A DNA stretch of 64,000 bases from Serratia sp. DD3 (GCF_000496755.2 NZ_AYKS02000016.1:1-64000), one strand, 5' to 3'; positions 46,505 to 57,218 are shown, counted from the first letter of the stretch. Numbers and translations are program-made. The notes: generated by a model not told the origin, from the letters alone.

Positions 46505-46815
46505 ACCCCCCTAAAAACCCGGTTTAGACAGCCATTCAAACCGGGTCATTCACTAAAAAAATCAATTTTTTATCCGAGATAACCATAAAAAATCACAACC
46601 AAGGGATTAAAATAGCATAAAATCCTTATTTATCTAACCAACCTGAAATTAACTAAGTAATTTCAATGAAAACACACTATAATAAGTTACCCATCACCAT
46701 TCAAACGATAGAGGGCCCCATGTACACCGCCCCTCTCGCTTAAATGGCGATAGTTTCATTTTTTTCATACACTTTCTTTATCTATTTTGGCGTAATACAA
46801 CCGAAAGGAGTCTGG
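46505..46815. other. fsr-ybaL intergenic region
   Basis: 311 bp, AT rich, without a gene. A 9-bp hairpin ('acccggttt' 46517-46525 / 'aaaccgggt' 46538-46546), 13 bp after the fsr stop, is a likely fsr terminator although the T tract is poor. The rest presumably holds the ybaL promoter. Confidence 0.55.
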
Positions 46816-48498
46816 ATGCATCATCATACCCCCTTGATCTCCACCATTGTTGGAGGATTAGTACTTGCCTTCCTCTTTGGTATGCTGGCTAACCGTCTGC
46901 GCATCTCCCCCCTGGTGGGTTACCTTGCCGCAGGGGTGCTCGCGGGGCCTTTTACCCCCGGTTTTGTCGCTGATACCTCTCTGGCACCAGAACTGGCGGA
47001 AATAGGCGTGATCCTGCTGATGTTCGGTGTTGGCCTCCATTTCTCTCTTAAAGATCTTCTGGCGGTAAAATCCATCGCCATTCCCGGTGCCATCGTACAA
47101 ATTGCTGTGGCCACTGTGCTGGGGATCGGGTTATCCAAACTGATGGGCTGGGATCTGATTGCCGGCCTGGTCTTTGGCTTGTGTCTATCCACCGCCAGTA
47201 CCGTGGTACTGCTACGGGCATTAGAAGAACGGCAACTGATTGACAGCCAACGAGGGCAAATTGCCATTGGCTGGTTAATTGTAGAAGATTTAGCCATGGT
47301 GTTGGCGCTAGTGCTGTTACCGGCATTCAGTAATATGCTTAAGAGCGATACCGCCAGCACCACACAATTACTCAGCGAGTTGGCGATCACCATTGGCAAA
47401 GTGGTTGCTTTTATCGCTTTGATGATTATTGTCGGCCGCCGACTGGTCCCCTGGATCCTGGCTAGAACCGCCAGTACCGGTTCTCGTGAACTCTTTACCT
47501 TGGCTGTTCTGGCCCTGGCATTGGGTATTGCTTACGGCGCGGTCGGTTTTTTCGATGTTTCATTCGCACTCGGTGCCTTTTTTGCCGGTATGGTGTTGAA
47601 TGAATCTGAGCTGAGCCATCGAGCCGCCCATGATACTTTGCCATTGCGCGATGCTTTTGCCGTGCTGTTCTTCGTCTCTGTCGGTATGCTGTTTGATCCG
47701 ATGATCCTGATTCAGGAGCCGTTGGCGGTGCTGGCAACGCTGACCATTATCCTGTTTGGCAAATCGATAGCGGCCTTTGCGCTGGTGAGAATATTTGGTC
47801 ACTCCAAGCGCACTGCACTGACGATTTCTGTCAGCTTGGCACAAATCGGGGAGTTTGCCTTTATCCTTGCCGGGTTGGGGATTTCACTCGGCATGCTGGA
47901 CCCACATGGCCGCAATCTGGTTCTTGCCGGTGCAATTCTGTCGATTATGCTTAACCCGCTGATGTTTAGTTTATTAGAACGTTATCTGGCTAAAACCGAG
48001 ACCATCGAAGATCAGAGCCTCGAAGAAGCAGTAGAAGAAGAGAAGCAGATCCCGGTAGATATGTGTAGCCATGCGTTGATCGTCGGTTGTGATCGCGTTG
48101 GGCACTTGCTCGCCAACAAACTGACTAAAGAAGGGATTCCTCTGGTGGTGGTTGAAAATAGCCGCAGTAAAGTGGAGGCCCTGCGTGAGCAAGGGTTCAA
48201 AGCGGTACTCGGTAATGCCGCCAATCCGGAAATCATGGAACTGGCCAGGCTCGATTGTGCCCGTTGGTTATTGCTGACCATCCCCAATAGCTATGAAGCC
48301 GGTGAGATAGTGGCTGCCGCGCGACTTAAACAACCGGATATCGAAATTATTGTACGTGCGCATTATGATGATGAACTCGATTATCTGGCTGAACAGGGTG
48401 CCAATCAGATAGTCATGGGGGAATTCGAGATTGCCAGCAGCATGTTAAATAGCTTCCAATTTGCGATACCGATAACTGCTGAGGCCGCCAAGGCGTAA
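46816..48498 (+). CDS. ybaL: KefB-type monovalent cation:proton antiporter YbaL
   Basis: 560 residues from ATG 46816 (AAAGGAG upstream), aligned with E. coli MHHATPLI; ATG 46744 is rejected. A CPA2 antiporter membrane domain of about 12 helices ('LVGYLAAGVLAGPFTPGFV', 'GVGLHFSLKDL', 'STASTVVLLRALEE', 'GAFFAGMVLNESELSH') is followed by a cytosolic Rossmann TrkA-N domain ('ALIVGCDRVGHLLANKL...VLGNAANPEIME'). Note Cys-Asp in place of the usual Gly-x-Gly/Arg in 'GCDRVG'. In E. coli gsk and aes follow; here hemH converges at once. Confidence 0.95.
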   Translation: MHHHTPLISTIVGGLVLAFLFGMLANRLRISPLVGYLAAGVLAGPFTPGFVADTSLAPELAEIGVILLMFGVGLHFSLKDLLAVKSIAIPGAIVQIAVATVLGIGLSKLMGWDLIAGLVFGLCLSTASTVVLLRALEERQLIDSQRGQIAIGWLIVEDLAMVLALVLLPAFSNMLKSDTASTTQLLSELAITIGKVVAFIALMIIVGRRLVPWILARTASTGSRELFTLAVLALALGIAYGAVGFFDVSFALGAFFAGMVLNESELSHRAAHDTLPLRDAFAVLFFVSVGMLFDPMILIQEPLAVLATLTIILFGKSIAAFALVRIFGHSKRTALTISVSLAQIGEFAFILAGLGISLGMLDPHGRNLVLAGAILSIMLNPLMFSLLERYLAKTETIEDQSLEEAVEEEKQIPVDMCSHALIVGCDRVGHLLANKLTKEGIPLVVVENSRSKVEALREQGFKAVLGNAANPEIMELARLDCARWLLLTIPNSYEAGEIVAAARLKQPDIEIIVRAHYDDELDYLAEQGANQIVMGEFEIASSMLNSFQFAIPITAEAAKA

Positions 48499-48514
48499 GC
48501 CAGTTGCCGTTATA

Positions 48515-48538
48515 CCCCGGCTTAAGGATGAGCCGGGG
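48515..48538. terminator. Hairpin between convergent ybaL and hemH
   Basis: An 8-bp perfect stem 'ccccggct' / 'agccgggg' with an 8-nt loop lies 17 bp after the ybaL stop and 22 bp from the hemH stop. It has no T tract on either strand. Confidence 0.45.
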
Positions 48539-48559
48539 CACGCACCCACTTGCAACCAA

Positions 48560-49525
48560 TCACAGCCCTTTGGCGACTAACTCCTGCAGCAGATCAATAT
48601 GCGCCGCATCATCATTAAGCGCTGGAATATATTCAAATTTCTCCCCGCCTGCTGCCAGGAATATCTCCCGGTTCTGCTCTTTGATCTCCTCTAAGGTTTC
48701 CAGACAATCCACAGAAAAGCCAGGGCAAATCACTTGGATATGTTTCACCCCTTGAGCTGGCAGACTTTTCAGTGTTTCATCCGTATAAGGCGTCAGCCAA
48801 GGCTCGCGACCAAAACGCGACTGATAAGTCATCATCATGCGGTCCGTGCCCAGAGAGAGCCGTGCCGCTAGTGCACGGTAGGTATCCTCACAACGTTGCG
48901 GGTAATCATCCCCCAAGTGTGCATAACGTTTCGGGATGCCATGAAATGACACCACAAGTCTATCAGGCTGCCCATGCTGGACAAACGCCTGAGCGACACT
49001 CTGTTGCAGGGCACGGATATAAGCCGGGTGCTCAGCATAGTCACGGATAAACGTCAGCGAAGGCAGACGGCGGTAATTTTTCAGTACCCGCGCCACGCCA
49101 TCCCAAACCGCTGCACTGGTAGAACAGGAGTATTGCGGATACAACGGTAATACCACCAAATTGGTGACCCCTTGTGCCAGTAGGTTATCGATTGCTGATG
49201 CCAGGCTCGGTGAACCATAACACATGCCCAATTCCACTGGCGTATTGGGCATACGCGCCGCCAGTTGCTGCTGTTGGCGGCGGCTATACACTAACAATGG
49301 TGACCCCTCATCCATCCAGATGGATTGGTACAACTTTGCTACACGCGCCGAACGGAGTGGTAAAATTACCCCATTGAGCAGTGGCCACCAGAGCAGCGGT
49401 GAGGTATCAACAACACGCCGGTCACTGAGAAACTCTTTCAGGTAGCGCTTTACCGCTTTAGGCGTTGGTGCTTCTGCTGTCCCCAGATTCACCAGTAATA
49501 CCCCATGTTTCTCTTGTTTCATCAC
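48560..49525 (-). CDS. hemH: Ferrochelatase
   Basis: 321 residues (E. coli 320). Inserts Fe(II) into protoporphyrin IX, the last step of haem synthesis. Visible signatures are '[14 protein letters not shown]', '[13 protein letters not shown]', '[10 protein letters not shown]', '[17 protein letters not shown]', catalytic His in '[26 protein letters not shown]' and '[19 protein letters not shown]' with '[15 protein letters not shown]'. It follows adk on the same strand after a strong hairpin. Confidence 0.97.
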   Translation of the reverse strand: MMKQEKHGVLLVNLGTAEAPTPKAVKRYLKEFLSDRRVVDTSPLLWWPLLNGVILPLRSARVAKLYQSIWMDEGSPLLVYSRRQQQQLAARMPNTPVELGMCYGSPSLASAIDNLLAQGVTNLVVLPLYPQYSCSTSAAVWDGVARVLKNYRRLPSLTFIRDYAEHPAYIRALQQSVAQAFVQHGQPDRLVVSFHGIPKRYAHLGDDYPQRCEDTYRALAARLSLGTDRMMMTYQSRFGREPWLTPYTDETLKSLPAQGVKHIQVICPGFSVDCLETLEEIKEQNREIFLAAGGEKFEYIPALNDDAAHIDLLQELVAKGL

Positions 49526-49699
49526 AGTTTCCCTTTCCGGCTAATATCTTGTTAATTAGGCCTATTGTAGTAGAAAAGCACTTGATGGGGCTTAGGTATA
49601 TCGCAATATGCCATCACTTGAGGTTTTTGAGAAAAGCTTTAGTGGAGGGAAAAGGCGTACAGTGCTTGCTATGGCAGATCACACACGCCTGATCAAACG

Positions 49700-49728
49700 G
49701 GTCATGATTGCGTCAGGCAATCATGACC
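49700..49728. terminator. Strong hairpin between adk and hemH
   Basis: A 12-bp perfect stem 'ggtcatgattgc' / 'gcaatcatgacc' with a 5-nt loop, 25 bp past the adk stop. The minus-strand 3' flank is 'cgtttg', so termination efficiency is uncertain. Confidence 0.55.
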
Positions 49729-49752
49729 AACAAAGAAACCGATAAAGATTAA

Positions 49753-50442
<690 letters not shown>

Positions 50443-50555
50443 TTAACTTGAAGTTTATCGGGCTTGAGTTTTTATAAAATTGCGGAAACGCTCAACCTTA
50501 TCATTTCTGGTGGGGGTGGCTCAAGGAGATGGTAGGAATTCGGACGGGTAAATAT

Positions 50556-50600
50556 CCCGCCGCTATTCAGATTACCATATTTCACTGAAAGAGCGGCGGG
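50556..50600. terminator. Hairpin downstream of htpG
   Basis: The stem 'cccgccgct' / 'agcggcggg' is 9 bp and perfect, with a loop that can extend by 'attcag'/'ctgaa' pairing. It lies 24 bp after the htpG stop. The minus-strand flank is 'atattta'. Confidence 0.55.
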
Positions 50601-50623
50601 AACCATTACCAAGCAGACAAATA

Positions 50624-52495
50624 TCAGGCAGACAAGAGTTTATTCATCAAGCGGATAAACTGGTTTGGATCTTCCAGTGTGCCACGCTCTGCTAACAGTG
50701 CCTGATCCAGCAGCAAGTCTATCCACTCAGCAAACAGTGCGTTATCGCCGATATCCGCTGCGCGTTTGACCAAGGCATGATCCGGGTTCAATTCGAAGAT
50801 ATACTTCACCTCCGGTGCAGGTTGACCAGCCGCAGCAAACAGTTTCGCCATCTGGGTGCTCATTTCATCGGCATCGGTGGTGACGATCGCTGGCGTATCG
50901 GTCAAGCGATGTGTCAAACGCACCTCTTTCACCCGCTCACCCAACAAGGTCTTGACCCGCTCGATAAACGGCTCCAGTTGTTTCTCGGCTTCTTTCTGCT
51001 CTTCGGTTTCATCCGCCAGTTTATCCAGCGCTTCATCCGCTTTGCTGACAGACTGGAACTGTTTACCGTCGAACTCGGTCAGATAGCTCATCATCCATTC
51101 GTCAATGCGATCAGAAAGCAGCAGGACTTCAATGCCTTTCTTACGCAGCAGTTCCAGGTGTGGGCTGCTCTTGGCGGCGGCATAGCTGTCGGCGGTGATG
51201 TAGTAAATCTTCTCTTGGCCTTCAATCATGCGGCCAATATACTCTTCCAGCGACACGGTTTGCGCCGAGCTGTCGTTATGCGTAGAAGCAAAGCGCAACA
51301 GTTTAGCGATAGCTTCCTTGTTGTTGCTATCTTCCCCTGGCCCCTCTTTCATCACCAAGCCAAACTGTTGCCAGAATGTCTGATAGGCTTCGGCGTCATC
51401 TTTTGCCAATTTTTCCAGCATCTGCAGTACACGTTTGGTCAACGCAGCACGCAAGCTCTGGGTAACACGGTTATCCTGCAAAATCTCACGGGAAATGTTC
51501 AATGGCAGGTCATTGGAGTCTATCAGCCCACGGACAAAACGCAGGTAGTTAGGCATAAACTGCTCGGCATCATCCATAATAAACACACGCTGAACATACA
51601 GTTTCAGACCGTGCTTATGATCCCGATTCCACATATCCCAAGGTGCACGAGCCGGGATATACAGCAGGCTGGTATATTCCTGCTTACCTTCTACCCGGTT
51701 GTGGCTCCAGACCAGCGGATCAGTGAAGTCATGAGCAATGTGCTTATAGAATTCTTTGTACTCTTCATCCGTCACATCGGATTTGCTGCAGGTCCACAAC
51801 GCTTGCGCCTTGTTGATCTTCTCCCAGGTGACCGTATCGTCTTCTTCATTCTTGGTTTCGATTTCAACCGGCAACGCAATGTGATCGGAATATTTGCCGA
51901 TCACAGAACGCAAACGCCAGCCATCAAGGTATTCCTCTTCACCAGGACGCAGATGTAGAGTAATTTCAGTACCACGTTCCGCTTTGTCGATATCGGCAAT
52001 GGTGTAATCACCTTCCCCTGCAGACTCCCAGAACACCCCTTTATCCGAACGATCCCCGGCAGCGCGAGTACGGACAGTGACTTTATCTGCCACGATAAAT
52101 GACGAATAAAAACCGACACCAAACTGGCCGATCAGTTGACTGTCTTTCGCCTGTTCGGAACCGATCGACTCCAGAAAAGCTTTAGTCCCTGACTTGGCAA
52201 TGGTTCCCAGGTTCTCAATCACCTCGTCACGGGTCATACCAATGCCGTTATCAGCAATGGTCAGGGTATGCTTATCTTTGTCAAAAGAGACGCGCACGCG
52301 CAGTTCACCATCACCTTCATACAGTTCTGGCTGAGAAAGCGCCCGGAAACGCAGCTTGTCAGCCGCATCGGATGCGTTAGAAATCAGCTCACGCAGGAAG
52401 ATTTCTTTATTGGAGTAGAGCGAATGAATCATCAAATGAAGCAGTTGTTTAACTTCAGACTGGAATCCGCGGGTTTCTTGACCTTTCATACTCAT
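50624..52495 (-). CDS. htpG: Hsp90 chaperone HtpG
   Basis: 623 residues (E. coli 624). The GHKL ATPase domain is clear: '[17 protein letters not shown]', '[28 protein letters not shown]' and '[18 protein letters not shown]'. The middle domain contains '[37 protein letters not shown]' with the catalytic Arg; the C-terminal dimerisation domain follows. A sigma32-type promoter is visible at 52658-52686. Confidence 0.98.
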   Translation of the reverse strand: MSMKGQETRGFQSEVKQLLHLMIHSLYSNKEIFLRELISNASDAADKLRFRALSQPELYEGDGELRVRVSFDKDKHTLTIADNGIGMTRDEVIENLGTIAKSGTKAFLESIGSEQAKDSQLIGQFGVGFYSSFIVADKVTVRTRAAGDRSDKGVFWESAGEGDYTIADIDKAERGTEITLHLRPGEEEYLDGWRLRSVIGKYSDHIALPVEIETKNEEDDTVTWEKINKAQALWTCSKSDVTDEEYKEFYKHIAHDFTDPLVWSHNRVEGKQEYTSLLYIPARAPWDMWNRDHKHGLKLYVQRVFIMDDAEQFMPNYLRFVRGLIDSNDLPLNISREILQDNRVTQSLRAALTKRVLQMLEKLAKDDAEAYQTFWQQFGLVMKEGPGEDSNNKEAIAKLLRFASTHNDSSAQTVSLEEYIGRMIEGQEKIYYITADSYAAAKSSPHLELLRKKGIEVLLLSDRIDEWMMSYLTEFDGKQFQSVSKADEALDKLADETEEQKEAEKQLEPFIERVKTLLGERVKEVRLTHRLTDTPAIVTTDADEMSTQMAKLFAAAGQPAPEVKYIFELNPDHALVKRAADIGDNALFAEWIDLLLDQALLAERGTLEDPNQFIRLMNKLLSA

Positions 52496-52657
52496 TGATT
52501 ACCTCAATAGCCAATAGTGTTATACCCGATACCTTTCAATTGGTTCATGGCCGTTGTTGATGCTTAGATCCACCCAAGATTGAAGTGAACTGAAGCAGTT
52601 AACGCCATCACCGCTTGAAAGACGCAGGGAATATGACCAAATCGAACAATGAGGATT

Positions 52658-52686
52658 AAGTGGGGTTAACCATGAGGTTTTTCAAG
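52658..52686 (-). promoter_or_regulatory. Sigma32 heat-shock promoter of htpG
   Basis: On the minus strand CTTGAAA (52686-52680) is followed after 14 nt by CCCCACTT (52665-52658), against the sigma32 consensus CTTGAAA-N11-15-CCCCATNT. It lies about 165 bp upstream of the htpG start. Confidence 0.75.
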
Positions 52687-52727
52687 CGACTGTGCGGTTT
52701 TTTTTGTGGGTTATCTCGAAGCCGGGC

Positions 52728-52854
52728 TATACCCGTCGCCATTCAAGTTGCAGCGGTGTTGGCTGCCCTTACTCACCCGAATCACTTACTCTAGTAAGCT
52801 CATCGGGATTCGCTCAGTTGCCGCCTACCTGCAACTTGAATGAACTTGAGTATA
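52728..52854. repeat. ERIC element (127 bp, reverse orientation)
   Basis: Begins 'tatacccgtcgccattcaag', has the core 'acttactctagtaagct' and ends 'gaacttgagtata'. Exactly 127 bp. It lies 22 bp downstream of the recR stop and upstream of htpG. Confidence 0.92.
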
Positions 52855-52875
52855 TATACTGCTCGGCTGAAAATA

Positions 52876-53480
52876 TCAAAACTTGATCACATGCCGCCCA
52901 GCCAGAGAGTGGGACAGCGTGGTACCGTCGACCATTTCAAGTTCTCCGCCAACCGGAACGCCATGAGCAATACGGCTAGCAACCACGCCATATTGGCTAC
53001 ACATCTCGGCAATATAGTTGGCCGTGGCGTCCCCTTCCACCGTCGGGTTGGTGGCCAGGATCACTTCACTGATGGTCTCTTTCTCTAACCGCTGCTCCAG
53101 CCGGTCAAGGCCAATATCACCAGGGCCAATACCATCCAGCGGTGACAGATGCCCCATCAGCACAAAGTAGCGCCCGGCAAATTGCCCGGTCTGCTCAATG
53201 GCATAAATATCCGCTGGGCTCTCTACCACGCAAATCTGGCCGTTTTGCTGACGGCGCGAGTTATTGCAGATGGTGCAGGTATCCTGTTCGGTAAAGGTGC
53301 GGCAGTCAGCGCAGTGCCCCACCTCAGACATTGCGCGGGTCAAAGCCTGAGCCAAGCGCATGCCACCACTGCGATCACGCTGCAACAGTTGAAATGCCAT
53401 GCGCTGCGCCGACTTAGGACCCACACCGGGTAGGCAACGCAACGCCTCCATCAAGGATTCAAGGAGCGGGCTGGTTTGCA

Positions 53481-53481
<1 letters not shown>
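52876..53481 (-). CDS. recR: Recombination mediator protein RecR
   Basis: 201 residues, the E. coli length. Helix-hairpin-helix N-terminus ('[18 protein letters not shown]'), a C4 zinc finger ('[16 protein letters not shown]') and a Toprim domain ('[38 protein letters not shown]'). Works with RecO (RecF) to load RecA on gapped DNA. Its ATG shares one base with the ybaB stop (TGATG), so the two are coupled, as in the conserved dnaX-ybaB-recR operon. Confidence 0.97.
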
Positions 53482-53822
<341 letters not shown>

Positions 53823-53852
53823 TCATTGCATGGGCGCACACTCGGCGCCGTG

Positions 53853-55820
53853 TTAAATGGGGCGAATACTCTCTTCATCCAGATCAGCGTCAAAAAAACG
53901 ACACAGTGTCTGAATATGGGTATCCGCAATTATAGACTGACGAGCCTGCGCCAGTTTTTCTTCATAAATGGCTTGCCGCCACTCCAACGGAGTCCGTTCT
54001 GCTGGATTATCGTCTTCCACTACAGTGAGTTCAACCGTGCTACCGTGCAATTCACTGAGTGCATCCGCCAACGTTCTTTGCGCCGTAGAAGAGTTCAAAT
54101 GGCGTTGGGTAGAACGTAAGTGAAGACAAATACTACCCGGAGCCAACTGTTGTTTAAAGGAGTTCAATGCCAGTTGCTGCACCAGTTTAGGTATCTTCAG
54201 TTGTTCAATTTCTGCCGCCCAAGGATCACGCTTGAGCGACTCAACCACCAGTTTAGCTGACAACTCGGGGGTCTTTTCATGTTCCAGGGCGGTACGCAGG
54301 GCTTTTGGTGTCGCCAACGGCTCCTGGGGAGCCTCCGGTTCAGTTTGTGCGCGCCAGCGATAGGCTTCTGGCTTCGCAGGTTTTTCTGCTACCCGCTTTT
54401 CCGCCTGGCGCTGCTGACTACGCTCAGTCACTGCAGCCAACCGCTCCAGTGCTGAGTTCGCCGGCCGCCCATTTATTGGTGCAGCCGGCTCACTCTTTTT
54501 TGCGGTGGATGCCCCCTGTTGCCGCAGCAACTGGGTGCGCGCTTTCAATAATTGCGCGGTGGCATCCGGTAAATTTGTCTGTTGTTGGCTCTGTGCTGGT
54601 CGCGTCTGCCCTAACGGCGGAGGCGTATCCCCTCCCTCGGCGTACTGCTCAGGCCTACTATGATTTTCAGTAGGTACTGACGATGCTGGCGCTGGAACAG
54701 TCGGCGCTCTGCTCACAGGATCAGGGATTACCGCCTTGGGGTGAAAGGCCAACGCACGTAACAGGGTCATTTCAACCCCCATACGGCGATCAGGTGCTAA
54801 AGGCAGCTCTTTGCGGCCAATCAGCAACGTTTGGTAATAAAGCTGTACTTCTGTGGGGGGTAGCAGGCGCGCCAATTCACGCAACCGCTGTTCAACAACC
54901 GCATAGTGGTTGTCCAACACCGATGGCAGCAATTGCAGCATGGCGATACGATGCAGCAACGCCAAGGTTTCCACCAGCAGACTTTCCCAATCCACACCTC
55001 GCGAAGCAGCCTGTGCCACCTGGGCCATCACTTTTTCACCGTCAGCATGAACCAAGGCTTCCAGAATGGCCAAGGGTTGTTCATCATCCAACGTTCCTAG
55101 CATCTGGCTGACGGTATCACTACTCACCTGCCCTTGCCCCATGGCAATGGCCTGATCAGTCAGGCTGAGGGCATCACGCATACTGCCGTCAGCAGCACGA
55201 GCCAGCAGTTGCAGCGCTCGAGTGTCACTGGTGATGTGCTCTGCCTGCAGGATGGTTTCCAATTGAGTCCGGATCTGATCAACGTCCATCGCTTTCAAAT
55301 GGAATTGCAAGCAACGAGACAAGATAGTCACTGGCAGTTTCTGCGGATCCGTGGTGGCCAGTAAAAATTTAACATGTGCCGGTGGCTCTTCCAGCGTTTT
55401 CAACAAAGCGTTGAAGCTATGACGCGAAAGCATGTGGACTTCGTCAATCAGGTAAACCTTAAAACGACCGCGCGCCGGGGCATATTGTACGTTATCCAGC
55501 AAGTCGCGGGTGTCTTCCACTTTAGTTCTGGAGGCGGCGTCAATCTCGATCAAATCGACAAAGCGGCCCTGCTCAATCTCACGGCAATTATCACATTGAC
55601 CACAAGGTGTTGCCGTGATGCCCGTTTCGCAATTCAGGCACTTGGCCAATATGCGGGCAATAGTGGTTTTACCGACACCACGGGTACCAGAGAACAGATA
55701 AGCATGGTGGAGCCTCCCAAGCTTGAGGCCATTAGTCAGCGCCGTCAGGACATGTTCTTGTCCAACGACATCGGCAAATGTTTGAGGGCGCCACTTACGG
55801 GCAAGAACCTGATAGCTCAT
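53853..55820 (-). CDS. dnaX: DNA polymerase III tau/gamma subunit
   Basis: 655 residues from ATG 55820 (MSYQVLARKWRPQTF). The AAA+ clamp-loader core has Walker A 'GTRGVGKTTIA', zinc Cys cluster ('CETGITATPCGQCDNC'), 'LIDEVHMLS' and sensor 'LLATTDPQKLPVTILSRCLQF'. Tau-specific domains IV-V follow, ending 'RRFFD-like ... DLDEESIRPI', for helicase and polymerase contact. A conserved -1 frameshift site at codons 440-442 would give a 443-residue gamma protein. First gene of dnaX-ybaB-recR. Confidence 0.98.
   Translation of the reverse strand: MSYQVLARKWRPQTFADVVGQEHVLTALTNGLKLGRLHHAYLFSGTRGVGKTTIARILAKCLNCETGITATPCGQCDNCREIEQGRFVDLIEIDAASRTKVEDTRDLLDNVQYAPARGRFKVYLIDEVHMLSRHSFNALLKTLEEPPAHVKFLLATTDPQKLPVTILSRCLQFHLKAMDVDQIRTQLETILQAEHITSDTRALQLLARAADGSMRDALSLTDQAIAMGQGQVSSDTVSQMLGTLDDEQPLAILEALVHADGEKVMAQVAQAASRGVDWESLLVETLALLHRIAMLQLLPSVLDNHYAVVEQRLRELARLLPPTEVQLYYQTLLIGRKELPLAPDRRMGVEMTLLRALAFHPKAVIPDPVSRAPTVPAPASSVPTENHSRPEQYAEGGDTPPPLGQTRPAQSQQQTNLPDATAQLLKARTQLLRQQGASTAKKSEPAAPINGRPANSALERLAAVTERSQQRQAEKRVAEKPAKPEAYRWRAQTEPEAPQEPLATPKALRTALEHEKTPELSAKLVVESLKRDPWAAEIEQLKIPKLVQQLALNSFKQQLAPGSICLHLRSTQRHLNSSTAQRTLADALSELHGSTVELTVVEDDNPAERTPLEWRQAIYEEKLAQARQSIIADTHIQTLCRFFDADLDEESIRPI
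54460..54517 (-). promoter_or_regulatory. dnaX -1 programmed frameshift signal (tau to gamma)
   Basis: On the minus strand the Shine-Dalgarno-like AGGGGG (54517-54512) is followed after 10 nt by A-AAA-AAG (54501-54495). The -1 frame then reads GAG-TGA (stop 54492-54490). A GC-rich stem 'gccggc' (54489-54484) pairs with 'gccggc' (54465-54460). All elements correspond to the established E. coli dnaX signal. Confidence 0.9.
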
Positions 55821-56241
55821 TAACACCGGAGAAGTCGAGTAATATGAGGGGTTATGCTAACACAGGGCCACACTGATAGGCGAGGGTGTTTATACCTGCG
55901 CCAGGACTATGCGGTCATGTTCTCTTTGAGCAAATCTGAAATGTCACCCATTGTCCTATCGGGAGAATATTTGATGGCAAAAGTGATAATTCACATGAGC
56001 CACAAAAAACGTGCTCCCCCAGAGCATGTGGGAATCGGTCAGCCGTCATAGACATTACGCAAATTGATGGTCAAAGAAGGACAATGGCGCGAACATTGTC
56101 GCAAAATGACCCGAATTTATCGTGCGTTCTCCGTTACTTGACTGCATGAGAGGGGTTACACCTGATACCATTAAAGCTATCGGGCTGGCGATTTTGAATG
56201 CGGTTATTTCTTCCTCGCTCAGTCCTAAATAGGAACAATAA

Positions 56242-56276
56242 ACAGAAAAGGTCCGCATTTCTGCGAACCTTTTCTG
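56242..56276. terminator. Bidirectional terminator-like hairpin
   Basis: Outer stem 'acagaaaaggt' / 'accttttctgt' (11 bp, perfect) with an inner 'cgca/tgcg' stem. Both strands run into 'ccttttctgt', so it can terminate in either direction. No intact gene ends here today. Confidence 0.65.
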
Positions 56277-56377
56277 TATAACTCTATCGATCGTCCTCGG
56301 GGGGAAGCATGGCTACTAACTAAGCTGCCAACTAACAAGTCCCGGGGCTAGTGATGCCAGTGTAAGGATCTTTGACG

Positions 56378-56540
56378 ATGCCGTCAAACTACATAAAGAA
56401 TAGTCTCTCTGTTGCTAGAATCGAGGCTTATGAAGCCTTTGTCGGTGGCTCGCCAGGCTTAATGCAGACTGAGAAAGCGCTGAACCTCTATATGTGGAAT
56501 GCTCTGTTTTGCATTGATAGGGAATACAGAGCCATTACCC
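56378..56540 (+). pseudogene. Fragment resembling the N-terminus of an Abi-like protein
   Basis: The frame from ATG 56378 encodes 'LSVARIEAYEAFVGG...ALNLYMWNALF', similar in pattern to the N-termini of Abi-family abortive-infection proteins (LS-x-aR-x-x-x-Y ... AL-LY-WN). The similarity stops near 56530, where an ERIC-like inverted repeat (56537-56578) takes over, and the frame then runs into apt. At most about 55 residues survive out of several hundred. Identification is from pattern memory and is weak. Confidence 0.3.
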
Positions 56541-56578
56541 ATCAAGCTGCAGGGTTAGATGTCTGCAACTTGACGGGT
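56537..56578. repeat. Short inverted repeat downstream of apt, ERIC-arm-like
   Basis: 'acccatcaagctgcag' (56537-56552) pairs with 'ctgcaacttgacgggt' (56563-56578): 16 bp with two wobble positions and a 10-nt loop. The arms match the outer arms of the window's ERICs. It lies 13 bp past the apt stop and may act as its terminator. Confidence 0.6.
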
Positions 56579-56590
56579 GTCGGAGATCAA

Positions 56591-57142
56591 TCAGTGACCA
56601 GCGAAATCAACCAGGCAGTAACAATCGATTCCCAGATTGTTAAGGCGCGCTTCACCGCCAAGATCCGGTAAGTTGATAATAAATGCTGCATCTTCCACGA
56701 TACCACCGAGGCGACGAATCAAGGTGGCCGTGGCTTCAATGGTACCGCCGGTCGCCAACAGATCATCAATCACCAGCACCTTATCGCCAGCCGTAATGGC
56801 ATCGGTGTGGATTTCCAGTTTATCGGTACCATACTCGAGCTCATAACTTTCACTTATTGTAGCTCGTGGCAATTTACCCGGTTTACGCACGGGCACAAAA
56901 CCGACACCCAGAGCCAATGCTACCGGTGCACCAAACAGGAAACCACGCGCTTCAGTCCCCACCACTTTGGTTACCCCCTTATCAAGGTAACGCTCAACCA
57001 ACAGCTCAATACTGGACGCATAGGCCAGCGGGTTTTCCAATAAACTGGTCACATCGCGGAACAGAATACCCGGCTTCGGATAGTCAGGTATGGTTTTGAT
57101 ACTCTCTTTAATAAACTGAAGCTGCTGCGCAGTCTTGTCCAT
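56591..57142 (-). CDS. apt: Adenine phosphoribosyltransferase
   Basis: 183 residues from ATG 57142, the E. coli length; the upstream ATG at 57205 crosses a repeat and is rejected. Converts adenine and PRPP to AMP (purine salvage). Signatures are '[18 protein letters not shown]', '[33 protein letters not shown]' and the PRPP-binding loop '[17 protein letters not shown]'. It is upstream of dnaX on the same strand but separated by 770 bp. Confidence 0.97.
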   Translation of the reverse strand: MDKTAQQLQFIKESIKTIPDYPKPGILFRDVTSLLENPLAYASSIELLVERYLDKGVTKVVGTEARGFLFGAPVALALGVGFVPVRKPGKLPRATISESYELEYGTDKLEIHTDAITAGDKVLVIDDLLATGGTIEATATLIRRLGGIVEDAAFIINLPDLGGEARLNNLGIDCYCLVDFAGH

Positions 57143-57168
57143 AGTTATTGCCTGATAATACATGCTGA

Positions 57169-57218
57169 TATACCCGTTCTGCTGAAATACTGAAGCAACT
57201 GGCATGACAACGGGTATA
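57169..57218. repeat. 50-bp mini-element with ERIC-type ends
   Basis: Ends 'tatacccgtt' / 'aacgggtata' are exact inverted repeats and equal the ERIC terminal sequence, but the interior is only 30 bp and unrelated to the ERIC core. It lies 27 bp upstream of apt and may be an internal deletion derivative. Confidence 0.5.

Larger units (their letters stand above)
52496..52875. other. htpG-recR intergenic region
   Basis: 380 bp without a gene. It contains the htpG heat-shock promoter (52658-52686) and an ERIC (52728-52854). Near 52520 'gttatacccgatacctttcaat' looks like a lone ERIC arm. Confidence 0.6.
55821..56590. other. dnaX-apt gap with decayed accessory DNA
   Basis: 770 bp where E. coli has a short spacer. 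Small open frames occur on both strands (for example 55854-56051 plus, 56055-56258 minus), but none has a convincing start, family match or full length. A strong symmetrical hairpin (56242-56276) and an Abi-like fragment (56378-56540) suggest remains of an inserted accessory element. Confidence 0.55.

Noticed and set aside
50777..51958. 393-codon frame antisense to htpG
   Set aside because: A well-known type of shadow frame opposite conserved chaperone genes; the His/Phe/Gln-rich product resembles no real family and it starts and ends inside htpG.
52513..52536. 'gttatacccgatacctttcaat' near the htpG start considered as an ERIC
   Set aside because: Only one terminal arm is recognisable, with no partner arm at ERIC distance.
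55854..56258. Two short frames in the dnaX-apt gap considered as small proteins
   Set aside because: No ribosome site, no recognisable domain and the sequence context looks decayed; kept only as part of the gap description.
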